Assembly (NCBI RefSeq): GCF_008065135.1
Contig: NZ_CP042914.1
Span: 2,604,001-2,668,000 of the forward strand
DNA length: 64,000 nucleotides
Reading direction: 5' to 3'
Origin: Roseimaritima ulvae
Lineage (GTDB): Bacteria; Planctomycetota; Planctomycetia; Pirellulales; Pirellulaceae
Shown here in pieces: positions 1 to 8,671 of this stretch; positions within the stretch are counted from its first letter, which is position 1, and each line of letters begins with the position of its first letter. The notes beneath the pieces were generated by a model that was given only the letters and a program-made list of their open reading frames with translations, made no database searches and had not been told where the DNA came from. Position numbers and translations under genes: made by a program.

Positions 1-3000
1 AAGAGCGGGCACAGCAGGCCGAGCTGGATCGGATGATCACCCATGTGGAGGACAAAGCGACCTTGGTGGCGATGACCGATCAGGCCTTCCGCACCCGCAC
101 ACCGGCTCGCGTTGCCGATCAGTTGACGCATATTTTGGACCTCCAGGGGGTGCCACGGTTTTTCAGCCCGCTCGACCGCACCTTGCTCCGCGGCTTTCAA
201 TCCTTTGGCAGTTATCTGCCGGGCGTTTCGATCCCGCTGGTCAAAGAAAAAATGCGGCGGGAAACGGCCAACGTGATTTTGCCGGCCGAACAGGAGATGC
301 TGGTCGAACACCTGAAAATGCGACATGCCGAAGGCGTCCGCATGAATGTCAACTTTTTGGGTGAAGCCCTGCTGGGGGAACAGGAGGCCCGGCGGCGTTT
401 AAAGGTCTACCTGGACGCCCTGGCGGACCCGGACATCGAGTGCATCTCGGTAAAAATTTCCACGATCTATTCGCAGCTCTCGCCGCTCGCCCGGCGGCAT
501 TCGGTCGATGTGGTCGCCGACCGTATGGAACTGCTGTACCGGACGGCCGCCCGCCATCGGTACCGTCGCCCCGATGGCACGCTGACTTCCAAATTTGTTT
601 ATCTGGATATGGAGGAATATCGCGACCTGCAGTTGACGGCCAGTGTCCTCCGGTCGGCCTTGGATCGACCGGACTTGGATGACGTCCGCGCCGGCATCGC
701 CCTGCAGGCCTACGTACCCGATTCCTACGAAGTGCTCGAGGAGTTGTTGGAGTGGGCCCGCCACCGCGTCGCCGCCGGAGCTCAACCGCTGACCGTCCGC
801 GTCGTCAAAGGGGCGAACATGGAGATGGAGCGGGTGGAAGCGTCGCTGGGCGGATGGCCCCAGGCACCTTACACCAACAAACGCGACACCGACGCCAACT
901 ACAAACGCATGCTGCGGTTGCTGATGAAGCCCGAAAACTCCGCCGCCGTGAATCTGGGCGTGGCGTCTCACAACCTGTTTGATATCTCCTTGGCATTGCT
1001 GTGGGCCGACCGCGCGGGCGTGCTGTCGAACGTGCAATTCGAAATGCTCGAAGGCATGGCCAACCACCAACGGCGGGCTCTGTTCGAAGCGGCTGGCGAG
1101 ATGTTGCTATACGCACCTGCTTGCCGCAAAGAAGATTTTATCAACGCCATCGGATACTTGATTCGTCGCTTGGACGAAAACACCGGCCAGGAAAACTTTT
1201 TGCGTCACACTTTCCGGTTACAGTCCGATACACCGGAGTGGGAACAGTTGGCCGACGGATTCCGGGAATCGATGCAGTGTATCGATTCGGTATCGGTGTC
1301 ACCGCGGCGAACGCAGGACCGCAACCAACCGCCCGCGCAGCCCGACGTTGGCGATGATTGGAAAACGTTTTTAAACGAACCCGATACGGATTGGTGCCTG
1401 CCGCACAACGGCGATTGGGCGCAGCAAACGCTCGACCGTTGGCAGGCGAAGTCCGGCGAGCAGGCCACCGAAGTCCCGCTGATGATCGGGGATGGGACGG
1501 TCGACGGCGGAGGACGCAATCAGCGCGAGTCCTGCGATCCCTCGCGGCCGGGCGTGGTCGTTTGCCGGTACCTGGAAGCTCAAGCGGAAGACATCGCAGC
1601 AGCGGTACAGATCGCCGCGGATGATCCCAGCGGTTGGCGAAGCACCTCGCCGCAGCACCGCCGCGAGTTGCTCCGCGCCGCGGCGCAGATCATGCGACAA
1701 CGCCGCGGCGACTTGATCGGCGCGGCCGTGGCCGACGGTGGCAAGACGGTCATGGAAGCCGATCCCGAAGTCAGTGAAGCGATCGACTTTACCGAGTTCT
1801 ATCCGTTGACCGCGGCGCGTTTTCAAACGGACTCCGAGGCGTCGGCGAGCAAGGAACTCTCGCGTCCCCGCGGAGTGGTGGCGGTGATCAGTCCTTGGAA
1901 TTTTCCTATCGCGATTCCCTGCGGAGGCGTGGTGGCGGCCTTGGCAGCCGGCAACACGGTGCTGTTGAAGCCGGCCAGCGATACGGTGTTGCCGGCTTAC
2001 GTGATGTGCCAGTGCCTGTGGGACGCTGGAATCCCACGTAACGTGCTGCAGTTTTTGCCCTGCCGAGGCAGCGACGCGGGCAACCATCTGGTTTCCGATC
2101 CTCGCGTCGATTGTGTAATCCTGACCGGAGGAACGGCGACCGCAAAATCGATGCTGCGAACGCGACCGGATTTGGACTTGATGGCCGAAACCGGAGGCAA
2201 AAACGCCACTATCGTCACGGCGTTGTCGGATCGCGAACTGGCGATCAAACATGTGCTGCATTCGGCGTTCAGCAACGGCGGGCAGAAATGTAGCGCCACC
2301 AGTTTGTTGTTGCTCGAGCAAGAGGTCTACGAAGATCCACAGTTCCGCGACATGCTGGTCGACGCCGTGCAGAGTCTGCGCGTGGGCAGCGCCTGGGATC
2401 TGTCGAATAAGATTGGGCCGCTGATTCGCCCGCCGGGAGACGAATTGGCGCGGGGCATGAAGGAGTTGGAACCCGGAGAATCGTGGTTGGTGCTCCCCGA
2501 ACACGTCGGCGACAATCCCAATCTGTATCGACCGGGTGTGAAATGGAACGTGCGGCCGGGCAGCTTTACGCATCGCACCGAATTGTTTGGTCCGGTGCTG
2601 GGGGTGATGAGTTATCGCACTTTGGATGAGGCCGTGGGGATTGTCAACGCAACCGGCTATGGCTTGACCAGCGGATTGGAAAGCTTAGACGACCGCGAAC
2701 AGGAACTCTGGCGGGATACGATCCGAGCGGGCAACTTATATATCAATCGTCCCACGACCGGAGCGATCGTGTTGCGGCAACCCTTTGGCGGCATGGGCGC
2801 CAGCGCGTTCGGAGCCGGGCTGAAAGCGGGCGGACCGAACTACGTCGCCGGCCTGATGACCCACCCGCGGACGCTTGCCGTGACAGAAACACCGCCGCAG
2901 TCTCCGCCGACGTTGCGTTCGCAGGTGCTGGCTTCGCTGTTGGAATCGGTGCAGCGGTTGGTCACAGAGGGGATGCTGGATCCAAAGGATTTGACGACCA

Positions 3001-3551
3001 TCGCCGCGGTGGTCGATTCGATCGACCACGCCGTGGAAGAGGAATTCAGCCGCTGCTGCGATACGCTGCAACTGTTAGGTCAAGACAATTTCCGCCGCTA
3101 CTTGCCGGTGGCCCATCTGCGAATTCGCCTGCAGCCCCAGGATCGGCCGGCCGATGTGCTATTGGCCGCCGCGGCGGCGGCCAGCGTGTGCTGCCGCGCC
3201 GTGTTTTCGCATCCTCCGGAAGGCTGCCCGAAAAGCGTGGCCTGTCTGCGGGCGGTGATGGAAGACTGGGGCGGACGCGTGGAGTTGCTGGAAGAATCAG
3301 ACGAACAGCTGGCTGCGGCGATCAACGAAGGCGCCGTCGATCGGCTGCGGATTCTATCGGAGGACTATACGGTCGAAGACGTGTTGACGGCCTGTGCCGA
3401 ACAGTTTGTGTCCGCGATCCGACGGCCGGTCAGCTCGGATGGGCGAGTCGAAGCGTTGTGGTATCTACGCGAACAATCGATTTCGCACGACTACCATCGC
3501 TACGGAAACCTGGGCAACCGCACCGAGGACGGCCGCATGTTGCCGGGGTAG
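1..3551 (+). CDS. putA: Bifunctional proline dehydrogenase / glutamate-semialdehyde dehydrogenase (5' partial)
   Basis: Oxidises proline to pyrroline-5-carboxylate (FAD) and then to glutamate (NAD+). The frame is open to the left window edge; ATG 33 sits inside what looks like continuous coding sequence (AELDRMITHVEDKATL), so the true start is probably outside. Counted from ATG 33, the PRODH barrel occupies about residues 60-430, with DMEEY near 190 and VVKGANMEME near 256. The aldehyde dehydrogenase domain spans about 510-950, with the WNFP motif, the general-base Glu in ETGGKN near 719 and the catalytic Cys in GGQKCSA near 753. About 220 further residues resemble the C-terminal extension of long PutA forms. 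No ribbon-helix-helix DNA-binding domain is visible, so it is probably enzymatic only, subject to the missing N-terminus. The next genes are convergent. Confidence 0.93.
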   Translation, partial: ERAQQAELDRMITHVEDKATLVAMTDQAFRTRTPARVADQLTHILDLQGVPRFFSPLDRTLLRGFQSFGSYLPGVSIPLVKEKMRRETANVILPAEQEMLVEHLKMRHAEGVRMNVNFLGEALLGEQEARRRLKVYLDALADPDIECISVKISTIYSQLSPLARRHSVDVVADRMELLYRTAARHRYRRPDGTLTSKFVYLDMEEYRDLQLTASVLRSALDRPDLDDVRAGIALQAYVPDSYEVLEELLEWARHRVAAGAQPLTVRVVKGANMEMERVEASLGGWPQAPYTNKRDTDANYKRMLRLLMKPENSAAVNLGVASHNLFDISLALLWADRAGVLSNVQFEMLEGMANHQRRALFEAAGEMLLYAPACRKEDFINAIGYLIRRLDENTGQENFLRHTFRLQSDTPEWEQLADGFRESMQCIDSVSVSPRRTQDRNQPPAQPDVGDDWKTFLNEPDTDWCLPHNGDWAQQTLDRWQAKSGEQATEVPLMIGDGTVDGGGRNQRESCDPSRPGVVVCRYLEAQAEDIAAAVQIAADDPSGWRSTSPQHRRELLRAAAQIMRQRRGDLIGAAVADGGKTVMEADPEVSEAIDFTEFYPLTAARFQTDSEASASKELSRPRGVVAVISPWNFPIAIPCGGVVAALAAGNTVLLKPASDTVLPAYVMCQCLWDAGIPRNVLQFLPCRGSDAGNHLVSDPRVDCVILTGGTATAKSMLRTRPDLDLMAETGGKNATIVTALSDRELAIKHVLHSAFSNGGQKCSATSLLLLEQEVYEDPQFRDMLVDAVQSLRVGSAWDLSNKIGPLIRPPGDELARGMKELEPGESWLVLPEHVGDNPNLYRPGVKWNVRPGSFTHRTELFGPVLGVMSYRTLDEAVGIVNATGYGLTSGLESLDDREQELWRDTIRAGNLYINRPTTGAIVLRQPFGGMGASAFGAGLKAGGPNYVAGLMTHPRTLAVTETPPQSPPTLRSQVLASLLESVQRLVTEGMLDPKDLTTIAAVVDSIDHAVEEEFSRCCDTLQLLGQDNFRRYLPVAHLRIRLQPQDRPADVLLAAAAAASVCCRAVFSHPPEGCPKSVACLRAVMEDWGGRVELLEESDEQLAAAINEGAVDRLRILSEDYTVEDVLTACAEQFVSAIRRPVSSDGRVEALWYLREQSISHDYHRYGNLGNRTEDGRMLPG

Positions 3552-3563
3552 ACGTTTGGTTTC

Positions 3564-3692
3564 ATCAGCCGCAGGACGCTAGCGACCGATTCTTGCGGTT
3601 TCCGGTGCGCGCGAGAACCGGTCGCTAGCGCGATTCGGCTGATAGTGGCGACTTCGGCTACCAGATAGTCAGCCTGGAAAGGCTAACGTACG
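3564..3692. repeat. Long inverted repeat plus 25-bp palindrome (element A)
   Basis: Between convergent putA and the tad-like operon. Arms at 3564-3588 and 3619-3643 are near-perfect inverted repeats of about 25 bp (core GCTAGCGACCG). They are followed at 3668-3692 by a palindromic 25-mer with core AGCCTGGAAAGGCT and ending GTACG. Relatives lie at 26587-26676 and 29072-29204. A hairpin here could terminate both convergent transcripts. Confidence 0.7.
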
Positions 3693-3695
3693 GGC

Positions 3696-4133
3696 CTACC
3701 GTGTGCCTTCGCGGCGCATTGTCAGCGTGCGCTCGATGGTTTTGCCGCGAAAGAAGTTGGTGGGCACGAAGCTATTGGAGTCCAGCGGTACGCGGATCGA
3801 GACCGTCACGTCTTCGCTGCTTTTGGTGATCGTCGCCGGCTGCACGGTGACTCGGGCGTTGTTGACGCCGATGGTCGCGAGGATTTGTCGCGCCGTTCCG
3901 GAAACTTCGTCGGCCGTGCCACCGGGGATGATGCCTCGCCGGGCGCCTTCGTACACGGCGTTGTCGACGGTGTGCCGGATCATGGCCACGCGACAGAATT
4001 CGAAGGCGGCGAAGAACAGCACAAAAGCGATCGTGACCACAAACACAAATTCCACCGCGGCCACACCTCGGCGGCCGTCGGCTGGCTTGGTCGTGCCTCG
4101 TCGTTTGCGGTGGTGCACTGAATTGGTTTTCAT
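3696..4133 (-). CDS. TadE-family pilus/secretion protein
   Basis: A 145-residue protein with the TadE hallmark: after a basic N-terminus, the segment RRGVAAVEFVFVV leads into one hydrophobic membrane helix (about residues 24-46), then a short extracytoplasmic domain with EGARRGII. TadE-like pseudopilins are processed by a prepilin peptidase and act with Flp pilus (tight adherence) machinery in the envelope. It is the last gene of a four-gene minus-strand operon and starts 23 bp after the stop of the TadG/VWA gene. No TadA ATPase, TadB/C, secretin or Flp gene is in the window, so the partner machinery must be elsewhere. The family is clear; the specific role is inferred. Confidence 0.85.
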   Translation of the reverse strand: MKTNSVHHRKRRGTTKPADGRRGVAAVEFVFVVTIAFVLFFAAFEFCRVAMIRHTVDNAVYEGARRGIIPGGTADEVSGTARQILATIGVNNARVTVQPATITKSSEDVTVSIRVPLDSNSFVPTNFFRGKTIERTLTMRREGTR

Positions 4134-4156
4134 GGGGGCCCTTCGCCAGCGTTGGT

Positions 4157-5233
4157 TTATTCGGTGATCATCGTGCTGAGGGTCAGCGCGATTTCTCGAT
4201 AGATGTCTCGCAGTTCCAGTCCGTTGTCGGCGTGGAAGTGCCGTCCGCGTCCGATCTGAGCGACTTCACGCATCCGCGGCTTATCGGCGTCGCGGCCAAA
4301 GGTGATGGTGTGGATCACTACGCCTTCGGCGGCCAACGAAGTGGCTACGGTGCGTGGTTCGGGCCCGCGATTGTGGTTCCCGTCGGTCATCACGATCATC
4401 GTGCGTTCAACAAAGTCGCGGGAACGCCCGGCACTGATGATGCTTTCGCCTGCCGTCATGCCGCGAGAAATGCTGGTCAGACCGCTGGCTCGCAATTCCT
4501 GCATCTTGTCGGAGATCCGCGAGAGGTTGCCGGTCAGTGCGACGTCGGCCGAAGCCCGGTCGCTGTAGGATGCCAAACCGACCTGTTCGTCGACCGGGGT
4601 GGCGTTAAGCGTATCGATGAATTCGTCGATCGCCGACCGCAGGTCCGCGAATTTGCTGCCCCGCATCGATCCGCTGCGGTCCACGACGAGCACCACATCG
4701 CGTTCGATGTAGGTCGCCACGGCTTGCTGTCGAGCTTCGAAGAAGTCGCGGTTAAAGACATTGCCGAACATCAGCGGGATGGGACCGGAGGCCGACGTAT
4801 TGGTGCGTTCGCCCCGCACGCGAACGCTGTTCAGCGGGCGACCGGCGGTGTTCATCACGAACCGCCCGGTGGTGGTGTTTTCTTCCGAGCGACCAAACTC
4901 GAAGTCGCCTTGCCGCAGCAGCAACGGGCTTCCGTTGACGTCGTTGTCTGCGGCGATTTCGGTGCCCCGAGCGATCGCGGCGTCGGCGTCTTGAGTTCGC
5001 GACAAAGCTTCAGCCGCCGCTTTGGCCGCCGCGTCGGTAGCCGTACGCAACTCGGTGCGAGCCAAATGCATTCTCGCGATGTCGATGGCCAGGGCCGCGG
5101 TAACCATAAATAGGACCATCGCGACCGCCAGCAGCACCAACATGGCTCCTCGCCGGCGGCGACGAACGGTGCCACGACGAGTGTTGCCGTGATGGGGACT
5201 GCGAAGCGGAGTGGCTTGAGGGAGTCGTGGCAT
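4157..5233 (-). CDS. TadG-like protein with von Willebrand factor A domain
   Basis: A 358-residue protein. Residues about 28-60 (RRRGAMLVLLAVAMVLFMVT... AALAIDIAR) match the TadG/DUF2134 N-terminal membrane segment. About residues 150-345 form a VWA domain with an intact metal-ion-dependent adhesion site (VDRSGSM) and a conserved MIVMTDG strand. TadG proteins are membrane-anchored pseudopilin-like factors linked to Flp-pilus or surface-protein assembly, and the VWA domain suggests metal-dependent protein binding outside the cell. It begins 5 bp after the stop of the upstream TadE gene, so translation is probably coupled. It is flanked by two TadE paralogues, a common planctomycete arrangement. 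Function beyond family is inferred. Confidence 0.87.
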   Translation of the reverse strand: MPRLPQATPLRSPHHGNTRRGTVRRRRRGAMLVLLAVAMVLFMVTAALAIDIARMHLARTELRTATDAAAKAAAEALSRTQDADAAIARGTEIAADNDVNGSPLLLRQGDFEFGRSEENTTTGRFVMNTAGRPLNSVRVRGERTNTSASGPIPLMFGNVFNRDFFEARQQAVATYIERDVVLVVDRSGSMRGSKFADLRSAIDEFIDTLNATPVDEQVGLASYSDRASADVALTGNLSRISDKMQELRASGLTSISRGMTAGESIISAGRSRDFVERTMIVMTDGNHNRGPEPRTVATSLAAEGVVIHTITFGRDADKPRMREVAQIGRGRHFHADNGLELRDIYREIALTLSTMITE

Positions 5234-5238
5234 GTGAG

Positions 5239-5679
5239 TTATTCCTTGACCATGACAACCCGCGCCGTGAGGTCGCGGTTGTCGATGAACTGTCCGGCCA
5301 GTGGGCTGTTGGCACGTGTGGGAGCGGAGACTTCGAGCACGACTTTTTCGCCGCGGTTGATCGCCGCGACATCCCCCGAGACGAATCGCACTTGGGCGTC
5401 GCGAACGTTGCGGGCGTCGAGGATGGCGACGGCTTTGGTTTGTGCCTCTGCGTTGGATCCGGTGCTGCGAATCGCTTCGCGGCAGCCTTCATAAGCGGCG
5501 ACGTTGAGCGATTGTTTAAGGAAGATAAAGCTGGCCGCTTCGATGGCTCCAAACACCAGCAGAATCAGGACCGGCAGGCACACCGCAAATTCCACCGCGG
5601 CGACGCCACGACGCTTTGCTGCGATACGGCCGGCCGAGCGCCGGAGGCAGCTGCGAGACGGTGAGGGGGGGACGTTCAT
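5239..5679 (-). CDS. TadE-family pilus/secretion protein (second copy)
   Basis: A 146-residue protein whose segment KRRGVAAVEFAVCLPVLILLVFGAIEAA is the TadE signature followed by one membrane helix; an EGCREAI motif follows, as in the paralogue two genes downstream. The frame extends further upstream (to 5895), but that part lies within the neighbouring coding sequence. ATG 5679 is preceded at six bases by a perfect AAGGAG, which decides the start. It lies 10 bp after the stop of the HAMP-like membrane gene and 5 bp before the VWA gene, in one operon. Probable role: minor pseudopilin of a Tad-type system. Confidence 0.86.
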   Translation of the reverse strand: MNVPPSPSRSCLRRSAGRIAAKRRGVAAVEFAVCLPVLILLVFGAIEAASFIFLKQSLNVAAYEGCREAIRSTGSNAEAQTKAVAILDARNVRDAQVRFVSGDVAAINRGEKVVLEVSAPTRANSPLAGQFIDNRDLTARVVMVKE

Positions 5680-5685
5680 CAGCGG

Positions 5686-5691
5686 CTCCTT
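5686..5691 (-). promoter_or_regulatory. Shine-Dalgarno AAGGAG of the TadE gene at 5679
   Basis: AAGGAG on the minus strand, six bases before ATG 5679, overlapping the stop codon of the upstream gene (5690-5692). It selects the internal ATG over the longer reading frame. Confidence 0.8.
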
Positions 5692-6166
5692 ACGATGCGT
5701 CGTTGGCGGAGGAATCCGTGTCGTCGGCCGCAGCGCACGCCGCGTCCTGTTTGCTTTGGCCCGGGCAGACAACGACGTTAAAGTTGTCCGCGATCTCGCG
5801 CCAGAAGTCGCTGCCGCGGAAAGCCAACGGCGAAACGCTGCGTCCGCGAGCCGCATCGGCCAACGCGCCACGCAGTCGCATGATCGGACCGGCAAAGCGG
5901 TTGGTCAGCTGCAGCGTGTCCCAGATAAATGCCGGGATTAACGCCAAGCTGATGATGTAAAACGGCAGGAACCGCCGCAAACTTTCCAAGAACGTTTCGC
6001 CCCAACCGTTTTCCGGCTGTTCGAACATGCGGATCCAAATCATCAGGGCCAGCGTGTTGGCGACGAAGAAGATGCCCCAGTGAAAGGCCAGCTTGCGCAG
6101 CAAGGCACCTTGCACTTCGGTATCGACCAACGATTGTCTGCGTCGTCTCTGGGTAGTTTTTGCCAT
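5690..6166 (-). CDS. Two-helix membrane protein with HAMP-like segment
   Basis: A 158-residue protein. After a basic N-terminus (MAKTTQRRRRQSLVD), two hydrophobic helices (about residues 28-46 and 65-85) are followed by a stretch resembling a HAMP linker (LTNRFAGPIMRLRGAL, then a heptad-like continuation to about 130), then a short acidic Ser/Asp/Ala-rich tail. HAMP domains relay signals from membrane sensors, but no kinase or methyl-accepting output domain is fused here. ATG 6166 is chosen because upstream residues of the longer frame are encoded by repeat-derived sequence and a GAGAG lies just upstream. First gene of the TadE/TadG operon. The HAMP call is from pattern only; precise function unknown. 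Confidence 0.72.
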   Translation of the reverse strand: MAKTTQRRRRQSLVDTEVQGALLRKLAFHWGIFFVANTLALMIWIRMFEQPENGWGETFLESLRRFLPFYIISLALIPAFIWDTLQLTNRFAGPIMRLRGALADAARGRSVSPLAFRGSDFWREIADNFNVVVCPGQSKQDAACAAADDTDSSANDAS

Positions 6167-6305
6167 CGGATTCTCTCTGACATGTGCGGTAAGGTCCCTA
6201 AATTCAGAGACTGTCAGAAAGTACGTTACGCACCGCGGCCGTGACGGGCGAAGCCGCCCCGAAGAAACTTCTAGCCACAGAAGTCTACCGGTTATAACGA
6301 TTCCA

Positions 6306-6630
6306 ATGGTCGTCGTTCGCTCCGCGAACGCAACGCATGGTCGCCGTTCGCTCCGCGAACGCAACGTATGGTCGCCGTTCGCTCGGGACCTGAAATGTGT
6401 TACTGGCGGCTTCCCTTCACTCTCCCTCTGGGAGAGTCGAGCGTCTGCGAGGAGAGGGCGACCGCGCCGCTGCAAAAATCATAAGAACCTCCCCTCGCTA
6501 AGGCTCGACCCTCCTTGAAAAGGAGGGTGAAGAAAGAGGCCTCAAGGTCAAACGCTGCAGTGATACATTGGACGTCCCCCGCAAACGCAACGAGGTAGCG
6601 CGTTCGGTTCGCGGAGCGAACCACGACCAT
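6306..6630. repeat. 31-bp tandem repeats plus distant inverted copy
   Basis: The 473-bp stretch 6167-6639 has no gene. It holds 2.6 direct copies of a 31-bp unit beginning ATGGTCG (6306-6336, 6337-6367, 6368-6387), each containing the palindrome GTTCGCTCCGCGAAC, and an inverted copy at 6606-6630. Between them lies G/A-rich sequence with a small hairpin (CCCTCCTTGAAAAGGAGGG). It separates the divergent transcription of the tad-like operon start from the 3' end of the methyltransferase gene. Confidence 0.7.
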
Positions 6631-6639
6631 GCGCGACGA

Positions 6640-7536
6640 TTACACGATCAGGGTGGGCGTGGACGTGGCGCTGCCTTGGCGGCGAGCTTTGATGCGCACA
6701 TAGGGGGCGATGAATTGAGCTCGATCGGCAAAGCTGCCCGCTTGGCTGTCGGCTTTGGCGTGCACCGGTTCGACCAGGTCTTCGACCACAAACCCACTGC
6801 GGCAGATGCCCCCGACCAGTTGCTCCCAGCGATGCAGGTATTCCACCGCGCCGGGTTCCCGCAGTCGCGCCGTGACGTGGTTGTCACGGGGCGGGGCGGG
6901 TACGGGTTGCGTGCGGTAGTAGGCGTGCAAGAGGCTGTAGTGTTGGCCGTCAGGGGTGGCGGACGCTTGCAGACTGGTGGGTTGTTTGTGTTGGCTGATG
7001 TACAGACCGCCCGGACGGGTCACCCGAGCGACCTCGCGAAACACGCTTTGCACGTCGGGCAAATAACACGAACTGACCGGATGGATCACGGCGTCGAAAG
7101 CACCGTCGTCAAGCATCGGCAAAGCGTCCATCGAGGCTTCGATGATCCGCAGGTTCAAGCCCCGCTGCTTGGCCGCCTGGCGATCCAGTTCCAACATCAT
7201 CGGGCTCAGGTCGACCACGGTGACCTGGGCGCCGGCGGTGGCGTACAAGACGCTTTGTTTTCCGCCGCCAGCCGCCAGACAGAGTACTTTCCAGCCGCGA
7301 ATCGAGGGGCCCAGCCAGCCCAATGGATCGACGACTTTTAGCGGATCACCCAGATCGGTTTCTTGCACCGGTCGGCACAGCGGTTCCTGGGCGGCGGCCA
7401 TCTGGTCATAGGCTCGGCGATTGCGTTCGATGGCTTGCTGCCGCAGCCGCAGGTTTTCCGACGAAGGGTTGAAGTCCGCACCGCCGGCCGGCGTTACCTC
7501 GCCGCTGCGACCTGACGCGGAGGGCTCAATTGGCAT
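6640..7536 (-). CDS. Class I SAM-dependent methyltransferase
   Basis: A 298-residue protein with a Rossmann-type SAM fold at about residues 80-200. Motif I reads VLCLAAGGGKQ, the acidic residue ending strand 2 is in TVVDLS, motif II/III lies around GAFDAVIHPVS, and a post-motif PGG follows. The pattern fits the Methyltransf_11/UbiE-type superfamily. The substrate cannot be told from sequence; the C-terminal 100 residues lack a recognisable specificity domain. Its ATG overlaps the stop of the LOG-family gene by 11 bp, so the two are translationally coupled and may act on related metabolites. Last gene of the dnaE2/UDG/LOG set. Confidence 0.85.
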   Translation of the reverse strand: MPIEPSASGRSGEVTPAGGADFNPSSENLRLRQQAIERNRRAYDQMAAAQEPLCRPVQETDLGDPLKVVDPLGWLGPSIRGWKVLCLAAGGGKQSVLYATAGAQVTVVDLSPMMLELDRQAAKQRGLNLRIIEASMDALPMLDDGAFDAVIHPVSSCYLPDVQSVFREVARVTRPGGLYISQHKQPTSLQASATPDGQHYSLLHAYYRTQPVPAPPRDNHVTARLREPGAVEYLHRWEQLVGGICRSGFVVEDLVEPVHAKADSQAGSFADRAQFIAPYVRIKARRQGSATSTPTLIV

Positions 7537-8611
7537 GCTGGTAGTCTTCGCCCGCTGCCGGGTCGTTGATAAAGTCGATCAGCATCCGCAGTCGGCCCAA
7601 CGCTCGGCGATCGAAATGGAACACCAACCGTGGCAGGTCGGCCAGCTCTTTTTCGGAGCTTTCCTCGGGCAACGCATCGCGCTGTTCGAATTTGCCTTCG
7701 ACCAGGATGTCGGCGAAGCGGGTGTTAATTTCGTCCAACAGTTCATCGGACAGACGTTTTTTCAAACGGAACACCAAGTGATTGCGGACGTATCGCAAGG
7801 AGTGATAGACGCGGTAAAAACGCAGTACCTCGTCGACCGCTTCCTCCACCGAATCGGTGATCGTGTACAACCGGATGTCCTCGCTGCTGATCATCCCGCC
7901 TTCGAGCAGGTGTTGGTTCATAAACTTTCCCAGGTCACGCCAGTAACTGCCGCCGGGTTCGTCCAGCAACACCACGGGCATCATGGTTTGTTTACCGGTT
8001 TGCAATAGCGTGATGGTTTCGAAGGTTTCGTCTAACGTGCCAAATCCACCGGGGCAGCAAATGATGGCACTGGTTTCTTTGACGAACATTAACTTGCGAG
8101 TGAAAAAGTATTTCAGCGTGACAAGTTTAGGATCGCCCTCGATGTAAGGGTTGGACTGCTGTTCAAAGGGCAGCATGATATTCAGGCCCATCGAAGCGTC
8201 GCGGCCGGCGCCTTTGTGACCGGCTTCCATGATCCCGCCGCCGGCCCCGGTGATCACCATCCAGCCGTGCTTGGCCATCGCGCGGCCCATCTGTTCGGCG
8301 GCCAGGAATTGAGGATGAGCGGGATCGGTTCGAGCCGAGCCGAAGATCGTGACTTTGCGACGACGGCGAAAGGGGCGAAAGACTTTAAAGGCGTATCGCA
8401 ATTCACGTATCGTGCGGGACAGAATCTTGAGGTCTCCCACCGCCGTGCGATCGCGTTCCAGCCGATCGATCGTGCTCCGCATAATCTGTAGCAGGTCACC
8501 GCCGGCATAACCACGCAGCGGTTCGTCGGCCGGTTGGGGACGTTCCAGTTCGTCCTCGCCGATGGCTTCTTCCGGCAACTCGCTATCGTCACGGGGCGGC
8601 AGAGAATTCAT
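7526..8611 (-). CDS. LOG-family (TIGR00730-type) nucleoside-monophosphate phosphoribohydrolase-like protein
   Basis: A 361-residue protein with the LOG / 'lysine decarboxylase-like' Rossmann fold. A nucleotide-binding GAGGGIMEAGHKGA is near residue 115 and the family signature PGGFGTLDE is near residue 185. Family members cleave the N-glycosidic bond of nucleoside 5'-monophosphates; some activate cytokinin ribotides, but many bacterial ones have other substrates. The N-terminal ~75 residues (acidic, then helical) and ~90 C-terminal residues extend beyond the core. The gene follows the uracil-DNA glycosylase by 60 bp and overlaps the methyltransferase gene. A nucleotide-salvage or damaged-nucleotide clean-up role is inference from context. 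Confidence 0.88.
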   Translation of the reverse strand: MNSLPPRDDSELPEEAIGEDELERPQPADEPLRGYAGGDLLQIMRSTIDRLERDRTAVGDLKILSRTIRELRYAFKVFRPFRRRRKVTIFGSARTDPAHPQFLAAEQMGRAMAKHGWMVITGAGGGIMEAGHKGAGRDASMGLNIMLPFEQQSNPYIEGDPKLVTLKYFFTRKLMFVKETSAIICCPGGFGTLDETFETITLLQTGKQTMMPVVLLDEPGGSYWRDLGKFMNQHLLEGGMISSEDIRLYTITDSVEEAVDEVLRFYRVYHSLRYVRNHLVFRLKKRLSDELLDEINTRFADILVEGKFEQRDALPEESSEKELADLPRLVFHFDRRALGRLRMLIDFINDPAAGEDYQHAN

Positions 8612-8671
8612 ATTCAGCGTTGTCCTGAGTGAGATGACTTGGGTTGCGATGCTTGGTGGGGAACGCTTGTC

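Noticed and set aside
1371-2573. 400-codon minus-strand frame inside putA
   Set aside because: It lies opposite the aldehyde dehydrogenase domain and its product is Arg/His/Gln-rich with no motif.
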